Part shown: piece after piece, positions 45,441 to 54,891 of the stretch
How positions within the stretch are numbered: the stretch's first letter is position 1
Layout of the letters: every line of letters begins with the position of its first letter
From: Larkinella rosea
GTDB lineage: Bacteria; Bacteroidota; Bacteroidia; Cytophagales; Spirosomataceae
Reading direction: 5' to 3'
DNA: 64,000 bases
Assembly: GCF_003858635.1 (NCBI RefSeq)
Contig: NZ_RQJO01000008.1
Coordinates: forward strand, 1,240,001-1,304,000
The notes under the pieces: generated by a model
The model's database searches: none
Told to the model about the DNA's origin: nothing
What the model saw: only the letters and a program-made list of their open reading frames with translations
Translations under genes and position numbers: made by a program

Positions 45441-47111
45441 ATGAAAAATCGATTGGCCTGGGCGCTGGCGGGTATTTTGCTGCTGATTGGTTCCGGTTTG
45501 GCGCTGACCCATAACCTGCCGTGGCGGTATGATGTGACCTTCGGCGACGAAATGACGTACCTCGCTTCGGGCCTGACCTATACGTTTCCGCCCGATCCGT
45601 ATCTGGCGCAGTGGGGTTCGTTGTATGCAGCCTGGTTGCGGTTTTTGCAGGTTTTTGCGCCCGATACGCTCGATTTGTTTTATCTCAACTGGCGGTTGCT
45701 GATCATCCTGACCGGCACTTTGCTGTTTTTATACCTCTACCTGCGAAAATTGGGTTTTGCCGTCAGCCTTTTTTGCGCGCTTTGTTTCCAGTTTTCGGCG
45801 CTGAACGTGTTGCTGGATCCCCGGATTTCGGCGTTTACGCTTTGCCTGATGCTCGCAGGATTGTGCGTTATTCAGGCCCGAAACTGGTCGGCGCGGACAG
45901 TGCTGTTGCTCACGGCGGTCACGGCACTGGTTTGCGCGTATGTCCGGCCCGAATTCTACGTGTCGATGTTCATTGCGATTGGTCTGGCCGTTGGTACATT
46001 CCTGATTCCAAAATTGCGTCGAAACGGGAAAGGTCCGCAGGTGCTGGCGGAGTTTGCGGGCGTTGTGGTGTTGGTGGTGTTGATGCGGTTTTTGTTTGGC
46101 AATCCGCTGGCGCAGGACGAGCAGGGCAGCAACCGCAGTTTTCAGGCGTTTGTGCAACACTTCAGCATCAATTACAACACCTGGCATAACCGCCCGATCG
46201 ACATTCCGATTATTGAACAGTTTCAATTGATTGAGGATGTTTTCGGGCCGGACGTCAAGTCGTTGCGCGATGCGGCCCGGGTTCATCCTGATCTGGTTAT
46301 CAAGCATTTCTGGACGAATATTGTTAATACGACAAAAGCGGAATTTCGGGTTTTAGGCAGTTTGTTTTTCGAAACTCCGCTGAAAAACCTGAACTCGCCC
46401 TACCGGAAGTGGATGCTGGCGGTCTTATTCGCAGTGGTCGTTTTCGGATTTATTGACATTCCGGGAACAATTCGTCAGTTACGTTCGAAACGAATTCGGC
46501 TGACCAGCAAGGAATTGGCTTTTCTGATTTTGCTTTTACCTTCATTGGGTTCGGTGGTGCTGGTGTTTCCTCGGACACACTATCTTTATTTTCACGCCGT
46601 TGCACTGGTGACGATCGTGGCGTTTCTGTTGGGAACCATTAAACTGCGCGCGGTGCAGTCGCCGGTTTTGCTGGGCGGTTTGGTGAGTCTGATGATGATC
46701 TGGGTGGTTTTCCAGACGGTGCAGCAACAGAAGGAATTTCAGCCGACGCCCGTAGCCGACAACATTCGGTTTATTCGCTCGCTGTCGCTTGAGGAGACGG
46801 TTTCGACGCTGGAGCGGGAATGGTACCGGGTTTTTCTCTACGGCCCCGGGCAACAACCGCGCTGGATTCAGGTTGAATCGTACCAACAAAATACCGACTT
46901 TGGCCGTTTTCTGAACGATCAGAAGGTCAATTTCATTCTGATGACCCGCGACATGCAGCGTTATTTTGCCGCCGACCGCGGTTTTGCGGCATTTCGGCCG
47001 GAAGCGGGCGGTTTTCGGCGACTGAAAGCGCCCGAGCCGGGGAGTTATTTGCTGATCCGTCCGGAGTTGTTGTCGAAGGATTCCAGCGTTTCGTGGCTAC
47101 AGAAGCCTTAG
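45441..47111 (+). CDS. Multi-pass membrane protein, GT-C glycosyltransferase-like
   Basis: 556 residues from the ATG at 45441. About ten transmembrane helices are seen (WALAGILLLIGSGLALT, LLIILTGTLLFLYLYL, VLFAVVVFGFIDI and more). An acidic first loop (FGDEMTYLASG) resembles the catalytic DE/DD loop of GT-C enzymes such as the GT39/GT83 group. A soluble C-terminal part of about 120 residues follows. It may add sugars to lipids or proteins using a polyprenyl donor; this is inference. It is 2 bp after the dehydrogenase and 1 bp before the small membrane protein, so the three are co-transcribed. Confidence 0.7.
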   Translation: MKNRLAWALAGILLLIGSGLALTHNLPWRYDVTFGDEMTYLASGLTYTFPPDPYLAQWGSLYAAWLRFLQVFAPDTLDLFYLNWRLLIILTGTLLFLYLYLRKLGFAVSLFCALCFQFSALNVLLDPRISAFTLCLMLAGLCVIQARNWSARTVLLLTAVTALVCAYVRPEFYVSMFIAIGLAVGTFLIPKLRRNGKGPQVLAEFAGVVVLVVLMRFLFGNPLAQDEQGSNRSFQAFVQHFSINYNTWHNRPIDIPIIEQFQLIEDVFGPDVKSLRDAARVHPDLVIKHFWTNIVNTTKAEFRVLGSLFFETPLKNLNSPYRKWMLAVLFAVVVFGFIDIPGTIRQLRSKRIRLTSKELAFLILLLPSLGSVVLVFPRTHYLYFHAVALVTIVAFLLGTIKLRAVQSPVLLGGLVSLMMIWVVFQTVQQQKEFQPTPVADNIRFIRSLSLEETVSTLEREWYRVFLYGPGQQPRWIQVESYQQNTDFGRFLNDQKVNFILMTRDMQRYFAADRGFAAFRPEAGGFRRLKAPEPGSYLLIRPELLSKDSSVSWLQKP

Positions 47112-47112
47112 C

Positions 47113-47319
47113 ATGACCACTATTCTGAAAGCCGTTGTCGTTGTTTTGATGGTAGTTACCTGGCTCGTCACCGGTTTATTGCTGGCTTTTTTTACCCCAA
47201 GTTTCTGGGGGAAAATTGCCACCGGAGGCATTGGAATAATCATCAATATCATGCTGGCTTTTGCCTACAGTTGCATTGGCCAGCGCCCCGCCAGCTTTCG
47301 CGATTGGTTTAAAATGTAA
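47113..47319 (+). CDS. Small two-helix membrane protein
   Basis: 68 residues, not recognised. Two hydrophobic segments (LKAVVVVLMVVTWLVTGLLL and IATGGIGIIINIMLAFAYSC) are joined by FFTPSFWGK, with a short polar tail (RPASFRDWFKM). It follows the glycosyltransferase-like gene by 1 bp and probably shares its transcript. It could be an accessory subunit of that enzyme; this is inference from position only. Confidence 0.72.
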   Translation: MTTILKAVVVVLMVVTWLVTGLLLAFFTPSFWGKIATGGIGIIINIMLAFAYSCIGQRPASFRDWFKM

Positions 47320-47381
47320 CCGCTGACAGGTAGAATACCGGTTTTCGTACGTTCTTATAGCGAGTATCAAGATTCAACTTC

Positions 47382-49352
47382 ATGAATAAACTGCTTTGTT
47401 TAATTGGAATTCTTTGTATCATGGCTGAGGTCCGGGCCCAATCCGGTACTTCTTCCAAATACGACGCCCACGAGCTTTTCCATCCGCTTTTCAATATGCA
47501 GCCGGGGAACGATTACCGCACGGGCGGAGGCTCACCCGGTCCGCGTTACTGGCAAAACCGGGCTGATTACAAAATCAACGCTCGCCTGGACGATGAGAAA
47601 AATGTATTGACCGGCGAGGTCGAAATCACGTATAAGAACAACAGCCCCGAAGCCCTGCCGTTTGTCTGGCTGCAACTCGATCAGAATGCGTTTTCCGATA
47701 CGTCACGCGCTACGAAAACGACACCGGTACGGGGTGGTCGCTATGGCAACTCCGGTTTTTCCGGCGGTTTTGCGATTCAGTCCGTCACGATCGATGGGAA
47801 ATCAAAACCTGTGGATTACCTGATTACGGATACGCGGATGCAGGTGCGGCTGGCCGAACCGCTCAAACCCGGTGGTGATGTGATAAAATTAAAAATCGAG
47901 TACACATTTAAAATTCCGGCGTATGGTTCTGATCGGATGGGGACTTCGCAATCGCGCAACGGGCTGATTTACGAAATGGCGCAGTGGTATCCGCGGATGT
48001 GCGTCTTCGACGACGTTGAAGGCTGGAACGTGTTGCCGTATTTGGGCGCCGGTGAGTTTTACCTGGAATACGGTGATTTTGAATACGCGATCGACGTGCC
48101 CTGGAATCACATTGTGGTTGGTTCCGGCGAACTGCTGAACCCGCAGGAGGTGTTGACCGCTGAACAGCAAAAACGGCTGGCGCAGGCCCGTAACAGCGAC
48201 AAAACCGTATTGCTCCGTTCCCGGGACGAGGTAAACGAACCGCAAAGCCGCCCGAAGCAAACCGGCCGCCTGACGTGGCGGTTTCGTTGCCAGAGCGCCC
48301 GCGATGTAGCCTGGGCAACGTCCAAAGCGTTTGTGTGGGATGCCGCCCGGATTAATTTGCCAAGCGGGAAAAAAGCGCTGGCCATGTCGGCGTATCCATC
48401 CGAAAGCGCCAGCGACGATTCCTGGAACCGCTCGACGGAATACGTCAAAGGTTGTATTGAATTTTACTCGAATTACCTGTTCGAATACTCGTACCCGGTG
48501 GCGACCAATGTGGCCGGGATTGTGGGCGGAATGGAATACCCCGGCATTGTTTTCTGCGACCGGCGCGATCGGAAAGAATCGCTTTGGAACGTTACGGACC
48601 ACGAATTTGGCCACAACTGGTTTCCGATGCTTGTGGGCAATAACGAACGGAAATATGCCTGGATGGATGAAGGCTTCAATACGTTCATCAACCAGCTTTC
48701 GACGGCAAATTTCAACAAGGGCGAGTACAACCGGCCGAAAGGAACGATGCACGATGTGGCGCCGGCTTTATTTAACATCGACGAACCTATTATGACCATC
48801 CCTGACGTACTGCAACCGCTGCATCTGGGCGTGATGGGGTATTATAAACCGGGTATGGGCCTGAAACTGCTGCGCGATGTGGTACTCGGTCCGAAGCGGT
48901 TTGATTTTGCGTTTAAAACTTACGTTCATCGCTGGGCGTTCAAACACCCGACGCCTTACGACTTTTTTCGAACCATCGAAGATGCTGCCGGAGAGGATTT
49001 AGGCTGGTTCTGGCGCGGGTATTTCTTCGAAACCTGGAAACTGGATCAGTCGGTGAAAGACGTGCGGTATGTCGAACAGGACCCGCAGAAAGGATCGGTG
49101 ATTACCATCGAAAATCTGGAAAAATGGGCGATGCCGGTCACCATTGAAGTGGAAGAAGTAGGCGGCAAAAAAACGCGGGTCAATCTGCCGGTCGAAATCT
49201 GGCAGCGGGGCGGCACCTGGAGTTTCAAACAACCGACTACCGCCCCCATTCGGTCGGTGACCATCGATCCGGACGAGCAGATGCCGGACATCAATCCGAA
49301 AAACAACGTCTGGAAAAATAGTTCGGCGCCGTCGTCTTCAACGGCGAATTAG
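47382..49352 (+). CDS. Secreted M1 family metallopeptidase
   Basis: 656 residues. The signal peptide ([17 protein letters not shown]) places it in the periplasm or outside. The gluzincin site is complete: His407-Glu408-Phe-Gly-His411 and, 18 residues later, Glu430 (WMDEG). The upstream exopeptidase-type motif reads GGMEYP (about 382-387), a variant of GxMEN. The N-terminal beta saddle (residues 60-290) is as in aminopeptidase N, but the C-terminal helical bowl is shortened. It probably cleaves N-terminal residues from peptides. It is convergent with the KASIII-like gene; palindromic element K fills the gap. Confidence 0.93.
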   Translation: MNKLLCLIGILCIMAEVRAQSGTSSKYDAHELFHPLFNMQPGNDYRTGGGSPGPRYWQNRADYKINARLDDEKNVLTGEVEITYKNNSPEALPFVWLQLDQNAFSDTSRATKTTPVRGGRYGNSGFSGGFAIQSVTIDGKSKPVDYLITDTRMQVRLAEPLKPGGDVIKLKIEYTFKIPAYGSDRMGTSQSRNGLIYEMAQWYPRMCVFDDVEGWNVLPYLGAGEFYLEYGDFEYAIDVPWNHIVVGSGELLNPQEVLTAEQQKRLAQARNSDKTVLLRSRDEVNEPQSRPKQTGRLTWRFRCQSARDVAWATSKAFVWDAARINLPSGKKALAMSAYPSESASDDSWNRSTEYVKGCIEFYSNYLFEYSYPVATNVAGIVGGMEYPGIVFCDRRDRKESLWNVTDHEFGHNWFPMLVGNNERKYAWMDEGFNTFINQLSTANFNKGEYNRPKGTMHDVAPALFNIDEPIMTIPDVLQPLHLGVMGYYKPGMGLKLLRDVVLGPKRFDFAFKTYVHRWAFKHPTPYDFFRTIEDAAGEDLGWFWRGYFFETWKLDQSVKDVRYVEQDPQKGSVITIENLEKWAMPVTIEVEEVGGKKTRVNLPVEIWQRGGTWSFKQPTTAPIRSVTIDPDEQMPDINPKNNVWKNSSAPSSSTAN

Positions 49353-49361
49353 GAATGAAGA

Positions 49362-49428
49362 ATTAGGGGTTATGAACGATGAATTAATGCGCTGCAATAG
49401 CCAAAATTCAACGTTCATAACCCCTAAT
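49362..49428. repeat. Intergenic palindrome (element K) with loop motif
   Basis: 24-nt arms at 49362-49385 and 49405-49428 pair with one mismatch (left arm ATTAGGGGTTATGAACGATG...). The loop holds GGCTATTGCA on the minus strand (49393-49402). It fills the 82-bp gap between convergent genes, ending 6 bp from one stop and starting 9 bp from the other, so it may act as a bidirectional terminator, though no T-run is present. Confidence 0.88.
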
Positions 49429-49434
49429 CTGACT

Positions 49435-50382
49435 TTACACTTCCACCAGCATCGCACCAAACGAATAGCCTCCGCCGAAAACCGTCAGGACGATGTTCTG
49501 ACCCTTTTTGAAAACCGCCCGGTTTTCGGATAACGCAATCGCGCAACCCGCACAACCGGTATTCCCCAATTTCTGAATATTCGAAAGCAATTTCGATTCG
49601 GGAAGTTTCAAGGTATTAATCACGTTCAGGCTGATGCGCAGATTGGCCTGGTGCGGAATCAGGTAATCCACGTCGTCGATGGTCAGGTTGTGCTTTTCCA
49701 ACACCTGCACGCTCACCTTCGGCATGTAGAGGCAGGCATTGATAAACACGTCGCGGCCGTGGGGCATAATAACGCCTTTTTCCAGCGGTTTTAGCATCAC
49801 ACCGGTGGTGGCTTTTCCGCTCGTAGCGGCTCCGCCCGTAATGATGGTGTGGATCGTCATGTCATCGTCACTGATTCGCTCTTTCGAGATGAGCATAGCA
49901 GCCGCTCCGTCGCCCCACAAATGCCCCGAAACCGTATCCAGCTCGTTGTTGTAGGCGGTGTTGTGTTCCGAAACCACCACGACGGCCAGCGACGCTTTGT
50001 TCATCGCAAAATAGCCTTCTACCACTTCCACGGCGTTGATCAGCGACGAACAGGCCGTCGAAACCGAGACAACCGGGATATCCGCAACGCCCAGATTATG
50101 CTGAACGACGTGCGCCAGCGTAACAATGGTATCGTAAGGCGTGTACGTGGCGCCTACAATGAGATCTATTTGAGAGGGTGCAATCGTCGTTTGGTCGAAC
50201 AGAAGCCGGACGGCTTCCAGCGCCATGGTGTTCGTATTTTCGTCAGGAGCTGCTTTGCGACGCTCCCGAATACCGGTACGTTCGATAATCCAATCGCTCG
50301 ATAATCCGTTGAGCTTAGTAAAGTGTTCGTTTCCAACTACTTCGCTTGGAAAGTAATGACTAACGGCATGAATATACATCAT
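49435..50382 (-). CDS. 3-oxoacyl-ACP synthase III family protein (FabH-like)
   Basis: 315 residues, a thiolase-fold enzyme. The catalytic triad is complete: Cys111 (STACSS), His243 (IPHQAN) and Asn273 (GNTGCAG). DWIIERTGIRERR near residue 30-42 is the usual CoA-binding N-terminal motif. It condenses an acyl-CoA primer with malonyl-ACP; whether it serves general fatty-acid initiation or a special lipid cannot be decided. Two adjacent ATGs (50382, 50379) are present. It has no fab neighbours. Confidence 0.93.
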   Translation of the reverse strand: MMYIHAVSHYFPSEVVGNEHFTKLNGLSSDWIIERTGIRERRKAAPDENTNTMALEAVRLLFDQTTIAPSQIDLIVGATYTPYDTIVTLAHVVQHNLGVADIPVVSVSTACSSLINAVEVVEGYFAMNKASLAVVVVSEHNTAYNNELDTVSGHLWGDGAAAMLISKERISDDDMTIHTIITGGAATSGKATTGVMLKPLEKGVIMPHGRDVFINACLYMPKVSVQVLEKHNLTIDDVDYLIPHQANLRISLNVINTLKLPESKLLSNIQKLGNTGCAGCAIALSENRAVFKKGQNIVLTVFGGGYSFGAMLVEV

Positions 50383-50466
50383 ACAAAATAAAAGAAAGGA
50401 AACCGCCTTAGGGATTCCACACCGAAAATTAAGTATTTCCGGGAAAGCGTAGTATTGAAAATTGGA

Positions 50467-50527
50467 ACAATACTACAAAATCTTTCTTTCTTTATTGGTT
50501 TTGTGAAAGATTTAGCAACAATATTGT
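50467..50527. repeat. Intergenic inverted repeat between the Uma2 and FabH-like genes
   Basis: AAATCTTTC (50478-50486) pairs perfectly with GAAAGATTT (50505-50513), with an outer ACAATA (50467-50472) answered by TATTGT (50522-50527). It is AT-rich and resembles a hairpin of the same general type as elements A-L, without the loop motif. The remaining 192-bp gap shows no gene. Confidence 0.55.
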
Positions 50528-50574
50528 AGATACACGAATTAGTAAACAGAATAATCCGATATCCGGGGTTCGTT

Positions 50575-51156
50575 TTAATTCAGCAAGTCGACGGTTTGGT
50601 CGTAAACTTCCCGTAGCGGAAGGGTAAAATCAAGCGTCTGAATGGTCAGGGAATCGTCAGCTTGCGTGGTTTCCGTTCGTAACGTCCAGAACCCGTTGTC
50701 CGGTTTAAACCAGGCCTCCGCCCGAACCTGTTCGGAGTCGATTAGAATGTATTCCTGAAAAGTAGGAATGTTGCGGTATAGCATAAACTTACTTCCACGA
50801 TCGTAGTCTTTCGTACTGCCGGACAACACTTCAACAATAACCGTCGGATTCAGCAGCGTATCAAAGTTGGAATCAAGCAGTTCCGGTTCTCCACGAACAA
50901 TGACCAGATCGGGATATGTATACAGGGAGTTTGAGGGAATGTGAAGCCGCATATCGGATGAAAAGGACTGACAGCGTTTCCCTCTTAAATAAGAACCAAT
51001 TCCAATAGAGAGATTTTCTTTAATCCGATTGTGGTTGCGGGATGCGCCAGCCATCGCGAATATTTCACCTTTGAAATATTCACTCTTGTGGTCCGCTTTG
51101 CGTTCCAGTTCCAGATAGAGTTCCGGTGTGTAGTGTGGTTTCGGCTGAGCAGACAT
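50575..51156 (-). CDS. Uma2 family (PD-(D/E)XK-fold) protein
   Basis: 193 residues. The DUF820/Uma2 pattern is clear: LERKADHKSEYFKGEIFAMAG at the N-terminus, the putative nuclease core YPDLVIVRGEPE and NPTVIVEVLSGSTKDYDRGS, then KFMLYRNIPTFQEYILID. The Asp/Glu set fits a PD-(D/E)XK active site. Cellular roles are unproven; the family is greatly expanded in cyanobacteria and some Bacteroidota. It lies after secA, separated by palindromic element L. Confidence 0.92.
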   Translation of the reverse strand: MSAQPKPHYTPELYLELERKADHKSEYFKGEIFAMAGASRNHNRIKENLSIGIGSYLRGKRCQSFSSDMRLHIPSNSLYTYPDLVIVRGEPELLDSNFDTLLNPTVIVEVLSGSTKDYDRGSKFMLYRNIPTFQEYILIDSEQVRAEAWFKPDNGFWTLRTETTQADDSLTIQTLDFTLPLREVYDQTVDLLN

Positions 51157-51165
51157 GGTGGTTGG

Positions 51166-51239
51166 TTTATAGTTTAAGGTTTATAGTGGTTGGCACAGGC
51201 TTTGGAATGAGTCAGCCACTATAAACCCTAAACTATAAA
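51166..51239. repeat. Intergenic palindrome (element L) with loop motif
   Basis: 24-nt arms at 51166-51189 and 51216-51239 pair with one mismatch and are made of TTTATAGTTTAAGG words. On the minus strand GGCTGACTCA (51208-51217) begins the loop. It fills the gap between the secA stop (51250) and the Uma2 start (51156). Confidence 0.88.
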
Positions 51240-51249
51240 TTATAAACTG

Positions 51250-54200
51250 TTAATCAATCAACACCGCCTTGCCGCTTTGGACGTCGTTTTCGACAACTTT
51301 GTATTTGACATCCCGCTTGATCGTGCCGTCCATGTACTGCACACTGACTTTTTCATTGCGGTTGGCCACTTTGATCACCCGAACGGGAGCCTGTTTTTCC
51401 ACGGCTGGCTGGTTGGCCATCCGGCGGGCGTATTCCTGCGGACCACCGGCTTCCAGCTCGTCGATATCTTCTTTGTTGGTATGCAGTTCAGGTTGTGGTT
51501 CTGGCCGGCGCTGGGCCGGTGCTTGCCGAACTTCCTGCTGAACCTCCTCGGCTTCCTGACCCGGAATGTCGGTTTTCGTCAGGAAACTGATCGTATCGAA
51601 ATTGACTTTGCTCAAAAACCGCTTGAACAGTTCGACCGACTCGAATTTGTAGACCAGCAAGGGATCTTTCTGTTCAAAAACCGCATTCTGTACCGACTGC
51701 TTCAGATCGTCCATTTCGCGCAGGTGTTCTTTCCATTCCTGATCGATGATCGATAGGGAAACGGCTTTTTCCATTTCCGTAATCAACTCGCGGCCTTCGG
51801 TTTCGACGGTCCGGCGGAGGTTGTTGACCACCGTCAGTTCGCGCAGACCGTCGGAGAACGGAACGACAATGTCCTGAATGGTTGCACCCCGCTCGGCCAG
51901 AATGGATTTTAAAACCGGTCCTGATTTCTCACGAATCGCGTTGTTCTTGTCGTGGTAATGCCGATCGGCTTCTTCGTATAACTTCTGCGCCAGATCTTTC
52001 GCTTTCAGTCGGCTGAATTCTTCGCGGCTCATCGAAATCTCAAAACCGAGTGCCGTCAGCGTTTGCAGCGCCAGTTCGTCGTAATTGCCTTCGGCGTTGT
52101 TAACCAGATCTTCGCAAACGTCGTACATCGTGTTGGCGATGTCGAGCGCCAGCCGATCGCCGAACAGCGCGTTCCGACGGCGTTTGTAGATGGCTTCCCG
52201 CTGGTAGTTCATCACGTCGTCGTATTCCAGCAACCGCTTCCGAATGCCGAAGTTGTTCTCTTCAACTTTCTTCTGCGCCCGTTCGATCGACTTCGTAATC
52301 ATCGAGTGCTGAATCACTTCGCCTTCTTCCAGACCCATGCGGTCCATCACTTTGGCAATCCGGTCGGAACCGAACAACCGCATCAGGCTGTCTTCCAGCG
52401 AAACAAAAAACTGCGTCGTACCCGGATCTCCCTGCCGACCCGACCGACCGCGCAACTGGCGGTCGACGCGCCGGGATTCGTGGCGTTCCGTGCCGACAAT
52501 GGCCAGACCACCCGCAGCCTTCGACTCGGGCGTCAGCTTGATGTCCGTTCCCCGACCGGCCATGTTCGTCGCAATCGTAACCGTACCCGGTTTTCCGGCT
52601 TCGGCCACAATTTCGGCCTCGCGCTGGTGCTGCTTGGCGTTCAGAACCTGGTGCGCAATTTTGCGCAGCGACAACATCCGGCTCAATAACTCCGAGTTTT
52701 CAACCGAGGTCGTACCGACCAGCACCGGGCGGCCTTTCTCGACCAGACTGACGATCTCGTCGACCACGGCGTTGTATTTTTCCCGAACCGACCGGTACAC
52801 TTTATCTTCCTCATCTTTCCGGACAATGCTGCGGTTCGTCGGAATAACAACGACGTCCAGCTTGTAAATCGTCCAGAATTCCGAGGCTTCGGTTTCGGCC
52901 GTACCGGTCATCCCGGCCAGCTTGTGATACATCCGGAAGTAGTTTTGCAGCGTCACCGTTGCGTAGGTTTGCGTCGCGTCTTCCACTTTCACGCCTTCCT
53001 TGGCTTCCACGGCCTGGTGCAAACCGTCCGACCACCGGCGACCTTCCATGATCCGGCCCGTCTGCTCATCGACAATCTTGATTTTGCCATCCATGATGAC
53101 GTAATCGACGTTGATTTCGAAGAGACTGTAAGCTTTCAGCAACTGGTTGACGGTATTGATCCGCTGGGTTTTCACCGAATAGTCCCGAATCAGGGCTTCC
53201 TTGTGCAGAATCTTCTCCTTCTCGTCCAGTTCCGTGCTTTTTTCAATCCGATTGATGTCGATCGACAAGTCGGGCAGGATAAAGAAGTTTGGATCTTCGC
53301 CCGAACCGGTGATGTAGTCGATGCCTTTTTCCGTCAGGTCGATGCTGTTGTGCCGCTCGTCGATCGTGAAATACAACGGTTTGTCGGCTTCGGGCATCAG
53401 TTTCTGGTTTTCGGCCAGGTAGATCGACTCGGTTTTTTGCATGATCGCTTTAATACCGGTTTCGCTGAGGTATTTGATCAGCGGTTTGTATTTTGGCAGA
53501 CCCCGGTGGGCGCGGAACAGCGATAAACCGCCTTCTTTTTCGTCACCGGCGGCAATTTTCTTTTTGGCATCGTTCAAAAGATCCTGCACCAGTTTGCGCT
53601 GTACTTCGGCCACCCGCGAAACGCGCGGTTTCAGTTCGGCAAACTCCTGCTCGTCACCACGTGGCACGGGACCGGAAATGATCAGGGGGGTCCGGGCGTC
53701 GTCGATCAACACGGAGTCAACCTCATCAACCATTGCGTAATGGTGTTTGCGCTGGACCAGTTCGTCGATCCCCCGCGCCATGTTGTCGCGCAGGTAATCG
53801 AAGCCAAATTCGTTGTTGGTTCCGTACGTAATATCGGCCAGATAAGCCTGTTTACGCTGGAAGGAGTTGGGCTGGTGCTTATCGATGCAATCGACGCGCA
53901 GACCGTGGAACTCGAATAAAGGCGCCATCCATTCGGAGTCACGTTTAGCGAGGTAATCGTTGACGGTTACGATGTGGACACCGCGTCCGGCCAGGGCGTT
54001 TAGATACGCCGGGAACGTAGCTACCAGCGTTTTTCCTTCCCCGGTTGCCATTTCCGAAATCTTGCCCTGGTGAAGCACCGTTCCCCCGATGATCTGCACA
54101 TCGTAGTGCACCATGTCCCATTTGATCTGGGTTCCGGCGGCATCCCAGCTATTGGCCCAAAATGCCTTGTCGCCGTCGATGGTAATGTGTTTTTTGCGGG

Positions 54201-54633
54201 AAGCAAACTCCCGGTCGAAGTCAGTGGCGGTTACTTCCAGTTGTTCGTTTTCCTTCAACCGCTTGGCGGTTTCTTTCACAACGGCAAACGCCTGGGGCAG
54301 AATATCGAGCAAAACCACTTCCAGTTCCTTATTCCGGTCGGCTTCGAGTTTATCGATCTGGTTGAAGATGCGCTGTTTGGCATCGACGTCCAGGTCGGGT
54401 TGATCCGTAACCTGTTGATGAAGATCCGTCAGTTGGGTATCGATGGGTTGCAACCGTTGAGCGATGACCTGCTTCAGTTGCGTCGTCACATTCCGGAGTT
54501 CATCGTTCGATAGAGACTGTAATTTCTGAAACTCGGCGTTTACCTTGTCAACGTACGGGAGCAGGTCGCGCATGTCCCGATCTGACTTGGTACCGAAGAG
54601 TTTCGTAATGCTCTTGGTTATGAGGTTAATCAT
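51250..54633 (-). CDS. secA: Preprotein translocase ATPase SecA
   Basis: Motor of Sec export, 1127 residues, longer than the roughly 900 of E. coli, as is usual for Bacteroidota. DEAD-type motor: Walker A region ATGEGKTLVATFPA, DEVDSVLIDDARTPLIISG, and the second half with GTTSVENSELLS, NMAGRGTDI and GRSGRQGDPG. Preprotein cross-linking, helical scaffold and wing domains follow. An extra charged tail of about 110 residues (QRRPEPQPELHTNKEDIDEL) replaces the C-terminal zinc-binding CxCxS motif, which is absent. A minus-strand TAATTTTG at 54674-54681 may be its -7 element. Confidence 0.97.
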   Translation of the reverse strand: MINLITKSITKLFGTKSDRDMRDLLPYVDKVNAEFQKLQSLSNDELRNVTTQLKQVIAQRLQPIDTQLTDLHQQVTDQPDLDVDAKQRIFNQIDKLEADRNKELEVVLLDILPQAFAVVKETAKRLKENEQLEVTATDFDREFASRKKHITIDGDKAFWANSWDAAGTQIKWDMVHYDVQIIGGTVLHQGKISEMATGEGKTLVATFPAYLNALAGRGVHIVTVNDYLAKRDSEWMAPLFEFHGLRVDCIDKHQPNSFQRKQAYLADITYGTNNEFGFDYLRDNMARGIDELVQRKHHYAMVDEVDSVLIDDARTPLIISGPVPRGDEQEFAELKPRVSRVAEVQRKLVQDLLNDAKKKIAAGDEKEGGLSLFRAHRGLPKYKPLIKYLSETGIKAIMQKTESIYLAENQKLMPEADKPLYFTIDERHNSIDLTEKGIDYITGSGEDPNFFILPDLSIDINRIEKSTELDEKEKILHKEALIRDYSVKTQRINTVNQLLKAYSLFEINVDYVIMDGKIKIVDEQTGRIMEGRRWSDGLHQAVEAKEGVKVEDATQTYATVTLQNYFRMYHKLAGMTGTAETEASEFWTIYKLDVVVIPTNRSIVRKDEEDKVYRSVREKYNAVVDEIVSLVEKGRPVLVGTTSVENSELLSRMLSLRKIAHQVLNAKQHQREAEIVAEAGKPGTVTIATNMAGRGTDIKLTPESKAAGGLAIVGTERHESRRVDRQLRGRSGRQGDPGTTQFFVSLEDSLMRLFGSDRIAKVMDRMGLEEGEVIQHSMITKSIERAQKKVEENNFGIRKRLLEYDDVMNYQREAIYKRRRNALFGDRLALDIANTMYDVCEDLVNNAEGNYDELALQTLTALGFEISMSREEFSRLKAKDLAQKLYEEADRHYHDKNNAIREKSGPVLKSILAERGATIQDIVVPFSDGLRELTVVNNLRRTVETEGRELITEMEKAVSLSIIDQEWKEHLREMDDLKQSVQNAVFEQKDPLLVYKFESVELFKRFLSKVNFDTISFLTKTDIPGQEAEEVQQEVRQAPAQRRPEPQPELHTNKEDIDELEAGGPQEYARRMANQPAVEKQAPVRVIKVANRNEKVSVQYMDGTIKRDVKYKVVENDVQSGKAVLID

Positions 54634-54891
54634 TCTGGAAGTCTATTTAATCGAATGTTTCAATAAAGTTCTGCAAAATTAGGGGTTTGCACCATAGAAT
54701 AGTAACAATTTCTGAATCAGTTTCATTGCGGTGGCTCCGGAGATTTTGGAAAAGCGAGCCGATTTCAGTATAAAGTAGCTTAATCCGTAGATAGACGGCT
54801 TTTTGGAGAGGGCCCCTCCTTTATTCCGATTTTGAAAAACCGGGCTCTTTTCTTGTGCAGACCTGGGTATTTTTCAGCAGTCAGGAACCGG

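Noticed and set aside
49362-49428. Element K called a plain Rho-independent terminator
   Set aside because: The stem is long but AT-rich in part and lacks a T-run on either side, so it was listed as a repeat with a possible terminator role.
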